From the NCBI GenBank assembly GCA_902800345.1, contig CADCDO010000034.1, forward strand, positions 1 through 50,225: a stretch of DNA of 50,225 bases, written 5' to 3'. The position numbers and the translations under genes are program-made. Position 1 is the stretch's first letter, and each line of letters opens with the position of its first letter. This document shows positions 7,701 to 14,597 of the stretch, piece by piece. The notes beneath the pieces were generated by a model, which was not told the origin of the DNA, made no database searches, and saw only the letters and a list, made by a program, of their open reading frames with translations. Source of the stretch: Fibrobacter succinogenes. GTDB lineage: Bacteria > Fibrobacterota > Fibrobacteria > Fibrobacterales > Fibrobacteraceae.

Positions 7701-10261
7701 CCGATGATGTTGATAAACGAAGTCTTGAAAACTTTTACAAGAGCGTGAAGCTCCGTGCCGAAGGAGTTGAAAGTGCTGAGGGCAAACAGAAAATCATTAT
7801 CGAACTTTATGATAAATTCTTCAAGAGCGCTCTCCCCAAGACCGTCGAAAAGTTAGGCATTGTCTATACGCCGGTGGAATGTGTCGATTTTATTCTCCAT
7901 AGCGTGAATGACGTTTTGCGTCAAGAATTTGGCCGTAAACTTAGTGACGAAAACGTGAACATTATCGATCCGTTTACGGGAACAGGAACGTTCATAACGC
8001 GGCTTATCCAAAGCGGGCTTATTGGCAAAAAGGATTTGGAACGCAAGTTCAAGAAGGAACTCAAGGCGAATGAAATTGTTTTGCTGGCATACTACATCGC
8101 GAGCGTGAACATCGAAAACGCCTATCACGATGTTATGGGCTCAGAAGAATACACGCCGTTTGAAGGAATTTGTTTGACGGATAGTTTCCAATTGGGCGAG
8201 AAGGTGGACCAAGAAGATTGTGGCGAAGATATTTTCCCCGTGAATGGTCCGCGTGCTCGTGCACAGAAGCGTGTGCCCATTCAAGTGGTGATTGGGAACC
8301 CGCCATATTCTGTAGGGCAAAAATCTGCGAACGATAATGCGCAAAATCAGAAATATCCTGATTTGGACGCTCGCGTTGATATAAAATACGCCCAAGAAAG
8401 CACTGCAACAAACAAGAACTCTCTGTATGATAGCTACATCAAGGCATTCCGCTGGGCGACGGATAGGCTTGACCCTAAAAATGGTGGCGTGATAGGTTTT
8501 ATTACGAATGGTAGCTGGATAGATGGAAACGCAACGGATGGATTCCGCAAGAGTTTGGAAAAAGAATTCAGCAAAATATTCGTGTTCAACCTACGCGGGA
8601 ACCAACGCACTAGCGGCGAACTCTCTCGAAAAGAAGGTGGCAAAATTTTCGGAAGTGGCAGCCGTACCCCCGTCTCCATCACCATCCTTGTCAAACATCC
8701 AATAGGGTATCGTCAAAACATTTCTTCTACTCGTCATCCTGAACGTAGTGAAGGATCTAGTGATGTTTCCAAAAAAGCTCTGGATTCTTCGGCTTTGCCT
8801 CAGAATGACGTAAAAAACAAAGCAGTCATCAAATACTACGATATTGGTGATTACTTGTCTCGCGAACAAAAACTGAAAATCATCCATGATGCCGAAAGCA
8901 TTACGCATCTTCAGATGGAAACCCTACACCCCAATGAACATGGCGACTGGATTAATCAGAGAAACGAATCATTTGGTAAATGGACACCGATTGAACCTGA
9001 AAAGAAATTTGATGAAAAGAGTAAGAGTTGGTTTGTGATAAATTCCAATGGGGCCAAAACACAACGCGATTCATGGAGCTATGGATCTTCAGAAGAAAAT
9101 GTTAATTTAATTGCTAAGACAAGTATCAATTATTATAACGACACATTAAAACTTATACAAAATGGAAGTGTCTCGGAACCCAATTTTAACACAAAAAAAA
9201 TTAGTTGGACGAGAGCGGTTCTTGATGATTTGAAACGCAAGAAAAAATATAACTTTAATGATGCTGAAATAAGAAAAGCCCTTTACAGACCCTTCTTCAA
9301 ACAAAAAATGCTGTGGTATGCTCCACTAGTTGAAATGCGATATAGAATATCAAGTCTCTATCCTGATTGTGACTTAGGAAATTATGTAATACTTGTAAAT
9401 ATGAACTCGTCTCATGGGGTAACGCCTTTAATAACCGATTGCTTGCCTGATCTTCATAGCAATGGTGATGCTCAATGTTTCCCGCTCTACTACTACGAAA
9501 AACTTGATTCTACAGACATGTTCGCATCCAAAGACAAATACGTTCGCAAAGACGCCGTCAGCGATTACATTCTGAAGCAGGCCCGCACGCAATATAGCGA
9601 CCCCAAAATTCGCAAAGAAGACATCTTCTATTACGTCTATGGATTCTTGCACTGCGAAGAATACCGCACCGAATTCGCCGCAGACCTCAAGAAAATGCTC
9701 CCGCGCATCCCGCTTGTCGATACCGCTGACGAATTTTGGGCTTTCAGCAAGGCCGGCCGCAAGTTCGCCGACATCCACCTGAACTACGAAACAGCTGAAC
9801 CTTACAGATGTCTCATTGTCTCGTCAAAATCTACTTCAGCGGATTTGCCTTTGTTCGGTCTCGCTGCTGGTGAAAATCGAGCTTTCTTCAGTGCCGAAGC
9901 TCCTGAAACTCTTTATAAAGTTCGACAGATGCGTTTTGCGAAAAAACAGGTTAAAGCGGCCAATGGTAAAATGAAAACTGAAGACGACAAAACCCGAATC
10001 GTCTATAACGACAAAATCACGATTGCTAAAATCCCGCTCGAAGCCTATGAATATGTCGTCAACGGCAAATCCGCCATTGAATGGATTATGGAACGCTACG
10101 CCATCACCACCGACAAAGCAAGCGGCATCGTCAACGACCCAAACGACTGGGCTTTGGAGCATAACGACCCCAAATACATTTTCAACCTAGTTCTCCGCAT
10201 CATCACCGTCAGCCTCGAAACCATGAAAATCGTCAAAAGTTTGCCCAAAGTGAAATTTTAG
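4709..10261 (+). CDS. Single-chain type ISP-like restriction-modification enzyme with N-terminal ASCH-like domain
   Basis: 1850 residues. Order of domains: an ASCH/PUA-like domain (about 5-150; SPFAQLLVTGVKTFEFR and GKIIGEVLTGD); an Mrr-like PD-(D/E)xK nuclease (about 185-310; D233 in GGKDVGID, Q247/K249 in QCK); an SF2 helicase/translocase (Walker A GTGKT 375-379, DEAH 508-511, SVGRVMRT near 770); an N6-adenine methyltransferase (motif I DPFTGTGTF from D1087, NPPY 1197-1200); and a target-recognition C-terminus. This matches LlaGI/LlaBIII-type enzymes, which methylate one strand and translocate before cleaving unmodified DNA; those are nearer 1570-1580 residues, and the extra length is mostly the N-terminal domain. 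A dispersed repeat is inserted in frame at about residues 1342-1367. The ribosome site is hidden in a hairpin. No separate R, M or S gene is needed. Phage defence is the likely role. Confidence 0.9.
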   Translation: MPQDKPLQYFVVRSPFAQLLVTGVKTFEFRTNAKIFANKRLAIAVSKFDGSEEDFDKQIAYWEKQLSKSFKKKPAAEQDFARAEFERACDKARKLIAKTNGSGKIIGEVLTGDMDVFDGEYGIHILEFKLWQESEWLDSPGGLGIRYMPGVERPESNAPKINLSNAYKSTFIRILDEYRNESLSERDKGNKFELLMLRYLKTDPIYANTLSEVWLWNDFFAKDQFGGKDVGIDLVAETTGGSFWAIQCKCYKADAKIDKPAVDTFLATSGKTFKDRDGNKVRFAFRLWLDTTEQGFNREALNSLENQDPEFHRIGLLELENAMVDWERLNKGSSGENAQVKKKSPRDHQKEAIAKVHEYFKDESHDRGKLIMACGTGKTYTSLCIAEKETDSKGTILFLVPSIALLGQTLREWTADAKQPIKPICICSDSGVSKMSRKNENEGDGYSVTDLALPASTNVSTIVKQLELAQYKKGGMTVVFSTYQSIDVISKAQKKLGDKSVFDMIICDEAHRTTGATLMGAEESNFVKVHDNNFLRAKKRIYMTATPRLFSESSKKKAEEGSVEICSMDDPKLYGEEMYRIGFGEAVEKQLLSDYKVLVLTIDPMAMTESLQMSLANDSGEVLSDDQAKLIGCFNALSKITLVDDHQLKETDKETDPTPMKRAVAFSQNIKVSKEIRDLINELEDSYYEALKPEAKKQTVRVEAMHIDGSMGASTRDELLAWLKADVEDGQCRILNNVRCLSEGVDVPSLDAVLFLSARDSEVDVVQSVGRVMRTAPSKKYGYIIIPVIVPASEKAEDALNNNERFKVVWKILNALRAHDDRFNAMVNKIQFNTRERGKSVTDNRIGISDGINHGQTDTENLDPAKREKQKELQDQLELKFQELQGAIYAKMVEKVGSRRYWEDWANDVADIAKRHEDRIRKLIAVDGKPKVQFDKFLVALKKNLNPGVNEEQAIEMLSQHLITKPVFEALFEDYDFAKNNPVSRALQRVINVVESTTDDVDKRSLENFYKSVKLRAEGVESAEGKQKIIIELYDKFFKSALPKTVEKLGIVYTPVECVDFILHSVNDVLRQEFGRKLSDENVNIIDPFTGTGTFITRLIQSGLIGKKDLERKFKKELKANEIVLLAYYIASVNIENAYHDVMGSEEYTPFEGICLTDSFQLGEKVDQEDCGEDIFPVNGPRARAQKRVPIQVVIGNPPYSVGQKSANDNAQNQKYPDLDARVDIKYAQESTATNKNSLYDSYIKAFRWATDRLDPKNGGVIGFITNGSWIDGNATDGFRKSLEKEFSKIFVFNLRGNQRTSGELSRKEGGKIFGSGSRTPVSITILVKHPIGYRQNISSTRHPERSEGSSDVSKKALDSSALPQNDVKNKAVIKYYDIGDYLSREQKLKIIHDAESITHLQMETLHPNEHGDWINQRNESFGKWTPIEPEKKFDEKSKSWFVINSNGAKTQRDSWSYGSSEENVNLIAKTSINYYNDTLKLIQNGSVSEPNFNTKKISWTRAVLDDLKRKKKYNFNDAEIRKALYRPFFKQKMLWYAPLVEMRYRISSLYPDCDLGNYVILVNMNSSHGVTPLITDCLPDLHSNGDAQCFPLYYYEKLDSTDMFASKDKYVRKDAVSDYILKQARTQYSDPKIRKEDIFYYVYGFLHCEEYRTEFAADLKKMLPRIPLVDTADEFWAFSKAGRKFADIHLNYETAEPYRCLIVSSKSTSADLPLFGLAAGENRAFFSAEAPETLYKVRQMRFAKKQVKAANGKMKTEDDKTRIVYNDKITIAKIPLEAYEYVVNGKSAIEWIMERYAITTDKASGIVNDPNDWALEHNDPKYIFNLVLRIITVSLETMKIVKSLPKVKF
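8733..8809 (+). repeat. Palindromic repeat inserted in frame inside the restriction gene
   Basis: Imperfect palindrome with ends GTCATCCTGA (8733-8742) and TCAGAATGAC (8800-8809; one mismatch when paired) and inner GAAGGATC/GGATTCTTC. It encodes RHPERSEGSS...LDSSALPQND, the peptide typical of translated intergenic repeats, between the methyltransferase NPPY motif and the target-recognition region, with no stop and no frame change. Confidence 0.85.
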
Positions 10262-10276
10262 GAATTAAATTGAAAA

Positions 10277-10291
10277 TTAACTTAAAGTTAA
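10277..10291. repeat. Perfect inverted repeat TTAACTT-A-AAGTTAA
   Basis: Seven-base arms around one base, in an AT-rich gap 130 nt upstream of the XRE regulator gene. It could be an operator for that regulator; this is inference. Confidence 0.35.
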
Positions 10292-10371
10292 TTAAAAGTA
10301 TAGTTTTAGTTAATTTCTGATTGCTATGACACAATATATTGTGGCTTTTTATGAAATCTTTCTAAAATTAC

Positions 10372-10400
10372 TTGACAAAATGATAATTTTAATGTAGTTT
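10372..10400 (+). promoter_or_regulatory. Probable sigma70-type promoter of the regulator-protease pair
   Basis: TTGACA (10372-10377), 17-nt spacer, TAGTTT (10395-10400; 3 of 6 to consensus). The leader would be about 16 nt and contains GGGAG 8 nt before the ATG. Confidence 0.5.
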
Positions 10401-10422
10401 AGAAGCAAAGGGAGATACCACT

Positions 10423-10737
10423 ATGAGTGAACAGTTTAATGAACGATTGCAACAGGCTATATCAAGGTCGGGAATGACGCAGAAGGAACTTGCTGAAAAA
10501 GTGGGAATTACAGAAGCGGCTGTTAGTCATTATTTGAAGGGAGACCGAATGCCGAGATCAGCTGTTGCTGTAAAGCTAGCTGATGTGTTGAATATGTCAG
10601 TGGATGAATTGATGGGCGGTAATACTGAAACGAGTTTCGATGAAGTTTATAAAATTGTGGCTCGCAGTGCGAAACAGTTGGATAATGATCAAAAGGCGGC
10701 ACTTGTTAGAGTTCTTTTTGGAGATGGAAAAATTTAA
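10423..10737 (+). CDS. XRE-family helix-turn-helix transcriptional regulator
   Basis: 104 residues. Residues about 6-62 form a Cro/C1-type HTH: LQQAISRSGMTQKELAEKVG followed by ITEAAVSHYLKGDRMPRS and LADVLNMSVDELMGG. The remaining 40 residues are a short helical tail. Its stop overlaps the start of the ImmA/IrrE-like gene by one base (TAATG), so the two are translationally coupled. Such pairs in mobile elements work as repressor and anti-repressor protease. It sits between the ISP restriction gene and the DUF4417/EndoU genes, and may control either; the target is not visible from sequence. Confidence 0.9.
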   Translation: MSEQFNERLQQAISRSGMTQKELAEKVGITEAAVSHYLKGDRMPRSAVAVKLADVLNMSVDELMGGNTETSFDEVYKIVARSAKQLDNDQKAALVRVLFGDGKI

Positions 10738-11489
10738 TGCTCCTAGATGATGAAACATACGAAGAAATAAAAGGAGAAGTTGCGCATTACCTTGTGCGAT
10801 GCGGCATGTCTTATCCGCTTGATGCAGGCGTGTTTGCTCGTAGAATGGATATCGACTTTGTTCCTTATAGTACTCTTGGGAGAGATGCCTATATTGCTGC
10901 TATGAAAACTAGTCGAGATGGTTTTCTTTGTGAAAAGAATTGCGGTCCCGCCTACATTTTCTTTAATGACGAGAGAATGAAGGAACGGCAGGATATGTCA
11001 ATGCTCCATGAAATTGGTCATCAGGTTTTAGACCATAATTCAACGCCGAATAAATCTGATGAAGTGAAAGAATCTGAAGCAAAATTTTTTGCCAAATATG
11101 CAAAGGCTCCAATGCCGTTGATTCACTTGCTCCCGATGAAAACGGTCGAAACGATTCAAAAGGCTTTCGGCTTGAGTTGCGAGGCGGCTGGTTATGCTTT
11201 GGATAATTACAAAAAATGGCTAGAACATTTTGATGGAACATATAAAGACTACGAACTCAAAATTTTGGCTCTAGAAAGAAGTGGACTCGAAGCCTATATT
11301 TTTGAACTGAACGGAATTAAGAAACTTCAATCCGAATGCGACCAACAATTGGATTGGAACAAATATAGACCAGACTTAGTAAAGGAAGTTCGCGGACATG
11401 CTGTTCCTTTGCAAAGTCATAACAGCACATTCGTGCAAAGAAACTTGTATGAAGTTCGACAAATATCAGAATTTGGAGGTGTTATGTAA
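10737..11489 (+). CDS. ImmA/IrrE-like zinc metallopeptidase
   Basis: 250 residues. The zinc motif HEIGH lies near residue 96 (MSMLHEIGHQVLDH), with a following ESEAKFFAKY segment that supplies the usual third ligand Glu in this family (COG2856). The preceding RMDIDFVPYS and FFNDERMKERQ segments fit the family's N-terminal part. In ICEBs1 the homologue ImmA cleaves the element repressor, and in Deinococcus IrrE/PprI cleaves DdrO. Here the overlapping upstream XRE protein is the natural substrate candidate. The C-terminal 100 residues have no motif I can assign. Confidence 0.85.
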   Translation: MLLDDETYEEIKGEVAHYLVRCGMSYPLDAGVFARRMDIDFVPYSTLGRDAYIAAMKTSRDGFLCEKNCGPAYIFFNDERMKERQDMSMLHEIGHQVLDHNSTPNKSDEVKESEAKFFAKYAKAPMPLIHLLPMKTVETIQKAFGLSCEAAGYALDNYKKWLEHFDGTYKDYELKILALERSGLEAYIFELNGIKKLQSECDQQLDWNKYRPDLVKEVRGHAVPLQSHNSTFVQRNLYEVRQISEFGGVM

Positions 11490-11511
11490 ATGAACCCAAA
11501 TAACAAGTCAT

Positions 11512-11550
11512 CAAAAAAGCCCCGAAACTATTAGCGGTAGTTTCGAGGCT
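11512..11550 (-). terminator. Terminator-like hairpin pointing to the minus strand between plus-strand genes
   Basis: CGAAACTA (11523-11530) pairs with TAGTTTCG (11538-11545) and, past one mismatch, AGCC (11518-11521) with GGCT (11547-11550). The run of A at 11513-11518 becomes a U-tract on the minus strand; no T-tract follows on the plus strand. The rest of the gap (11551-11777) shows no convincing gene. Confidence 0.55.
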
Positions 11551-11777
11551 CGCTTGGAAACCTCTAATTTGAGGCTTAGCTTTTTCAAAGATAGATTTTT
11601 CCCAGCGTTTTGACCACCCTTAAGCGGCGAAATTCTTTTTATGGATTTTCGCTTTAGGGCTATTTTGCTCAAAAAAAATTGACATAGGATAACTTTTTGC
11701 AATTAGCGCCTCAAAAGCGCAAAGCGTGTTTGCGAATGTGAACCCGCTAGACCAACCTTAATCTCCGGGAAATTTTT

Positions 11778-12530
11778 ATGAAAAAAATGACTGACAATTT
11801 CAAGAAAAAGCGCTTGTTGCTCCATTATCTGGACTACACCAACAAGACTCACAAAACTGGCAAATTAGAATTGCCTAGTGTTCAGTGTAATACGCAAGTG
11901 TTGCCCGATTATATCGCACTGTATTCGCAAGTGGGCGACTATTGCCATACATCAAGGACTGCTGTTGCCTATTTCCAATTCGACAATGTGTTTGATGGGC
12001 AACATGGGCTTTACAATGCCATCTATTATAATAACCGCAGGGATCTGCGAGCTTTCAAGAAGCGTTTCAAGGGTGTTAAATTCGTTATCGCTCCGGATTG
12101 CTCGGAATGCGGCGATGTGGACCTTTTGGAAAATCTGTATCGGTTGAAAAGGTCCCGTGTGATTTCTTTGTGGCTTACGATTGAACTTGGAATTTGCGTT
12201 ATACCTTTGATAACGTTTCCCAATTTGAATTTCTTGCCCTTCGTCTTGGAAGGGCTTCTGGAGTGCCGCGTTGTTGCTTTTAGTACAAAGGGCTATATCG
12301 ACAATGCCGAAGAACGGGAAATTCTCATCAAAGCGATAAAGTTGACTGTTGATACGTTGCATCTTAAAACTATTGTCGTTTACGATGTCTGCGGAACGGA
12401 CGAAAAGGCTTTGGCGATATTTGAATATGCTATTCAAAAAGGGATTGAAGTTGTTATTCCTGATAACATCTTAAAAGGCCGAAATAAATTGGGTAAGAAA
12501 AAGCAAAAAGGAGGGGACGATGCGAAGTAG
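11778..12530 (+). CDS. DUF4417-like protein upstream of EndoU toxin
   Basis: 250 residues. The layout matches my memory of DUF4417: an N-terminal region ending in a YNNRRDLRAFKKRFKGVKFVIAPDCS stretch, then a central block (LWLTIELGICVIPLITFPN), an ECRVVAFSTKGYIDNAEERE segment and a KTIVVYD strand. The family is of unknown function and is common in mobile elements of Gram-positive bacteria and phages. The last 25 residues are Lys/Gly-rich. The gene overlaps the EndoU gene by 11 bp, which implies co-translation and a shared task, for example as chaperone, adaptor or delivery partner (inference). The ribosome site is weak (CGGGAAA 6 nt upstream). Confidence 0.6.
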   Translation: MKKMTDNFKKKRLLLHYLDYTNKTHKTGKLELPSVQCNTQVLPDYIALYSQVGDYCHTSRTAVAYFQFDNVFDGQHGLYNAIYYNNRRDLRAFKKRFKGVKFVIAPDCSECGDVDLLENLYRLKRSRVISLWLTIELGICVIPLITFPNLNFLPFVLEGLLECRVVAFSTKGYIDNAEEREILIKAIKLTVDTLHLKTIVVYDVCGTDEKALAIFEYAIQKGIEVVIPDNILKGRNKLGKKKQKGGDDAK

Positions 12531-13059
12531 CAATACTGGACTCAGTCATGGGACATCGGGTTCACCGCAGGAAAGCATAGAATCGCTGGAATACGGAGCC
12601 AAGGTTCAAGAAATTGAGGCGAAACTTAAAGAGAAACTGGGGCAACAGGAGTACTCAATGGAAGCCCTTTCAAATCTGGGCAACATCGAACACTTTACAG
12701 AAGGAGCGATAAAACATATATTTGAAGGAGAGCTCAATAATAGAGGAGACGCTAAAGGATATCATTACGAGGGAATTGAGAATACAGTGGGAACGCTTGT
12801 GCCTGGTACGCGAACTGCACCGAATCCTAACGGAGTATATCGTGGAAATGTGAAAGTGAGTGGAGTATCTAAAATTGGGTTCAGCACGTTCTTTCCGAGA
12901 GAATGGTCTCCGCAACAAGTCATAAATTCGATTAATCAAGCGTATGAAACTAAAAAACGTCTATCGGGTAACCGATATTACGGCTATGCCAATGGGGTCA
13001 AGATAGAAATGTTTATTAATTCTAACGGCAAAATTATTTCTGCTTTTCCGAAGGAGTAG
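12520..13059 (+). CDS. EndoU-type ribonuclease toxin
   Basis: 179 residues. The C-terminal 120 residues match the bacterial EndoU nuclease family of polymorphic toxins. H66 (AIKHIFEGE) and H82 (GYHYEG) are 16 residues apart, the same spacing as the two catalytic His of XendoU-type enzymes; GVYRGNVKVSG, KIGFSTFFP and GVKIEMFIN...GKIISAFP follow. The N-terminus (SSNTGLSHGTSGSPQ then a short charged helix) resembles the short leaders of phage or Gram-positive toxin modules, and no signal peptide or long repeat stalk is present. Thus it acts either inside the cell or with a separate delivery system. A strong AAAGGAGGGG site precedes the ATG inside the DUF4417 gene. Cleavage of RNA at uridines is the family activity. 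Confidence 0.8.
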   Translation: MRSSNTGLSHGTSGSPQESIESLEYGAKVQEIEAKLKEKLGQQEYSMEALSNLGNIEHFTEGAIKHIFEGELNNRGDAKGYHYEGIENTVGTLVPGTRTAPNPNGVYRGNVKVSGVSKIGFSTFFPREWSPQQVINSINQAYETKKRLSGNRYYGYANGVKIEMFINSNGKIISAFPKE

Positions 13060-13065
13060 GTCTAT

Positions 13066-13416
13066 ATGAATTACGAAGTAAAATACATAGAAGAACAGGG
13101 AAAAATCGAAGATATGGTTTTTATCTTTGATGGCAATTTCAGTATCCTGAGTGAATTCTTGGATGATGTTGAGTCTTTTTCTAAGGAGTACTTGGAAATT
13201 TTTGACAGACTCCTTTCTGGCGAAGTGGAAAAATATTCTGCAAACGGGAATTGTTGCTCTTTTGAGGCCGACAAGGATAAAACTATCGTTGAATTTCTCT
13301 ACCCAGAGAATGAAAACGAACGGAAAATTTGCACGGTCAATACGCATGAACTTCGTTTACTGATGGATGAGTGGTTGAAGAAAAAAGCTGAATTTTTCAA
13401 AAGTAAAAAGAAGTAA
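13066..13416 (+). CDS. Candidate immunity protein for the EndoU toxin
   Basis: 116 residues, acidic in the first two thirds and ending in a basic helix (LMDEWLKKKAEFFKSKKK). It starts 6 nt after the toxin stop and has a GGAG-AGG ribosome site (AAGGAGTAGGTCTAT before the ATG). Small size, position and charge fit an immunity protein; I recall similar C-termini in proteins beside EndoU genes in Firmicutes but cannot name the family with certainty. No catalytic motif is seen. Confidence 0.6.
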   Translation: MNYEVKYIEEQGKIEDMVFIFDGNFSILSEFLDDVESFSKEYLEIFDRLLSGEVEKYSANGNCCSFEADKDKTIVEFLYPENENERKICTVNTHELRLLMDEWLKKKAEFFKSKKK

Positions 13417-13678
13417 GGCTGGTGTGCATCAGCGTTAGGGATGGCGATGCTTCATAGAAACTCCTGGGGTATATACGTATGAATGGAATTAGAAAGCCAA
13501 CTGTCATTTTGGCAAATCTCATAGAAAAGTACATGGATTGTTTTAATTTGTATAAAAATTTTTCTAAGGGTAAATTATGTTTGCTGGAATTGGGGTGATA
13601 AGCTCATCGTGCTGGAAGGGAATTTGACGAATTAGCTGCTGGTGAAATTCTTCAGTCTAATATTTTGCCATGGAATGT
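13417..13678 (+). other. Gene debris after the immunity gene
   Basis: A 39-codon ORF (13479-13598) and two overlapping short frames, one ending ...EFDELAAGEILQSNILPWNV just before 13682, look like remnants of a lost gene. There is no ribosome site of quality. This marks the probable right end of the accessory island. Confidence 0.3.
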
Positions 13679-14548
13679 TTAAATTTTCTGCAAAAACTCG
13701 ACTAGTTCGCGATTAAGCGAGTCATTGAGGCTATCCGCTTCTTGGACGGTGTGGTTTGCGTCGCCTTCGAAGTTTTGGGCGCGTTCTCCGCAGATGTCGA
13801 TGCCAAGAATTTTGTGGTTTGCGGCGAGGGTTGAGATGCACTCTTTGAGCGCGTCTAGCGTGAGCGAACCTTGATCCCAGTTGGTTGCGGCGTAGGCGGG
13901 GGCGAGAGCGTCTTTGTCGATGGAAATGTAGAGGGAATGTGGAGACGAAAGACGATAGACGAAAGACGATAGAGTGGTTTGTGGCGAGAGAGTGTTTAGT
14001 TCGCTTTCGCGAATGAATGTGACTTTATCTAAAATGTTCGATTCACCAGATTGCGAAAGTTCTTCGCATGCGGTTTCCACGAGTTCTTCTTTGACTCCAA
14101 TGATGATTATGTTTTGAACAAATTTGTTATTTTCGAGGACTTCTTTGACCCAGCCGCCGCAGCTTAGAATTCCACCGAAACGGGGTGGTTGCATATCGGG
14201 ATGATGGTCGAATACGATGAGCGTGAACGGTTCTTGGACTCTATCGGTCCAGAGCTTGCTCATGTAATGGTAATTGCCGTTGTCGAAAAAGTGAATTGCG
14301 GGAACGTTCGCGGAATTGCCGCTTTTCTCGATAATGCTTTTACTTTCTGTCCTATTGCAACTTTCGGCGTTGTCGATCAATTCATTGATTTCCTTGATGG
14401 CGTCATCATCACAGTAACAGTCGGTGCCGACGATTTTCGTGCAGTCGAGCCAGCGAACATCTTTGCTTGTCTTGGCTGCGTTGCGCAGTCCTTGCATAAA
14501 GGGCTGTTCGGCGTAAACTCCCGTAAAATCTTGAACCGTGATTTCCAT
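13679..14548 (-). CDS. Ureohydrolase (arginase/agmatinase/formimidoylglutamase family)
   Basis: 289 residues. The metal-binding motifs of the arginase superfamily are visible in order: GNYHYMS (H94), FDHHPD (D114, H116, D118), SIDKDALAP (D211, D213) and DICGE (E255). These bind the two Mn ions that activate water to hydrolyse a guanidino or formimino group. DHHPD instead of the usual DAHxD points to an atypical subfamily, so the substrate is left open. A simple repeat encodes residues about 193-202, right before the SIDKD motif. The start has no Shine-Dalgarno site; TATTAT ends 6 nt upstream. It is the first gene of a divergent block facing the EndoU cassette. Confidence 0.8.
   Translation of the reverse strand: MEITVQDFTGVYAEQPFMQGLRNAAKTSKDVRWLDCTKIVGTDCYCDDDAIKEINELIDNAESCNRTESKSIIEKSGNSANVPAIHFFDNGNYHYMSKLWTDRVQEPFTLIVFDHHPDMQPPRFGGILSCGGWVKEVLENNKFVQNIIIIGVKEELVETACEELSQSGESNILDKVTFIRESELNTLSPQTTLSSFVYRLSSPHSLYISIDKDALAPAYAATNWDQGSLTLDALKECISTLAANHKILGIDICGERAQNFEGDANHTVQEADSLNDSLNRELVEFLQKI
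13942..13974 (-). repeat. Tandem AGACGAAAGACGAT repeat inside the ureohydrolase gene
   Basis: Two copies of a 14-nt unit lie in frame, coding LSSFVYRLSS on the minus strand. The same unit recurs between genes at 19763-19803 and inside the next plus-strand gene near 19843-19890. Confidence 0.75.
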
Positions 14549-14552
14549 GTTC

Positions 14553-14597
14553 TAATAATAACTAAAAACTAATGACTAGTGACCAATAACTAAAAAG
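14553..14597. repeat. AT-rich simple repeat (TAATAACTAAAAACTAATGACTAGTGACC)
   Basis: Member of a dispersed family built from TAACTAATGAC and ACTAGT; other copies lie at 17284-17413, 17684-17758 and 40614-40645. It also supplies the TATTAT element in front of the ureohydrolase. Confidence 0.6.

Noticed and set aside
11511..11702. 63-codon minus-strand ORF between the ImmA-like and DUF4417-like genes.
   Set aside because: Its 3' end is the terminator hairpin and the product is Lys/Ser-rich with no motif; a non-coding transcript is likelier.
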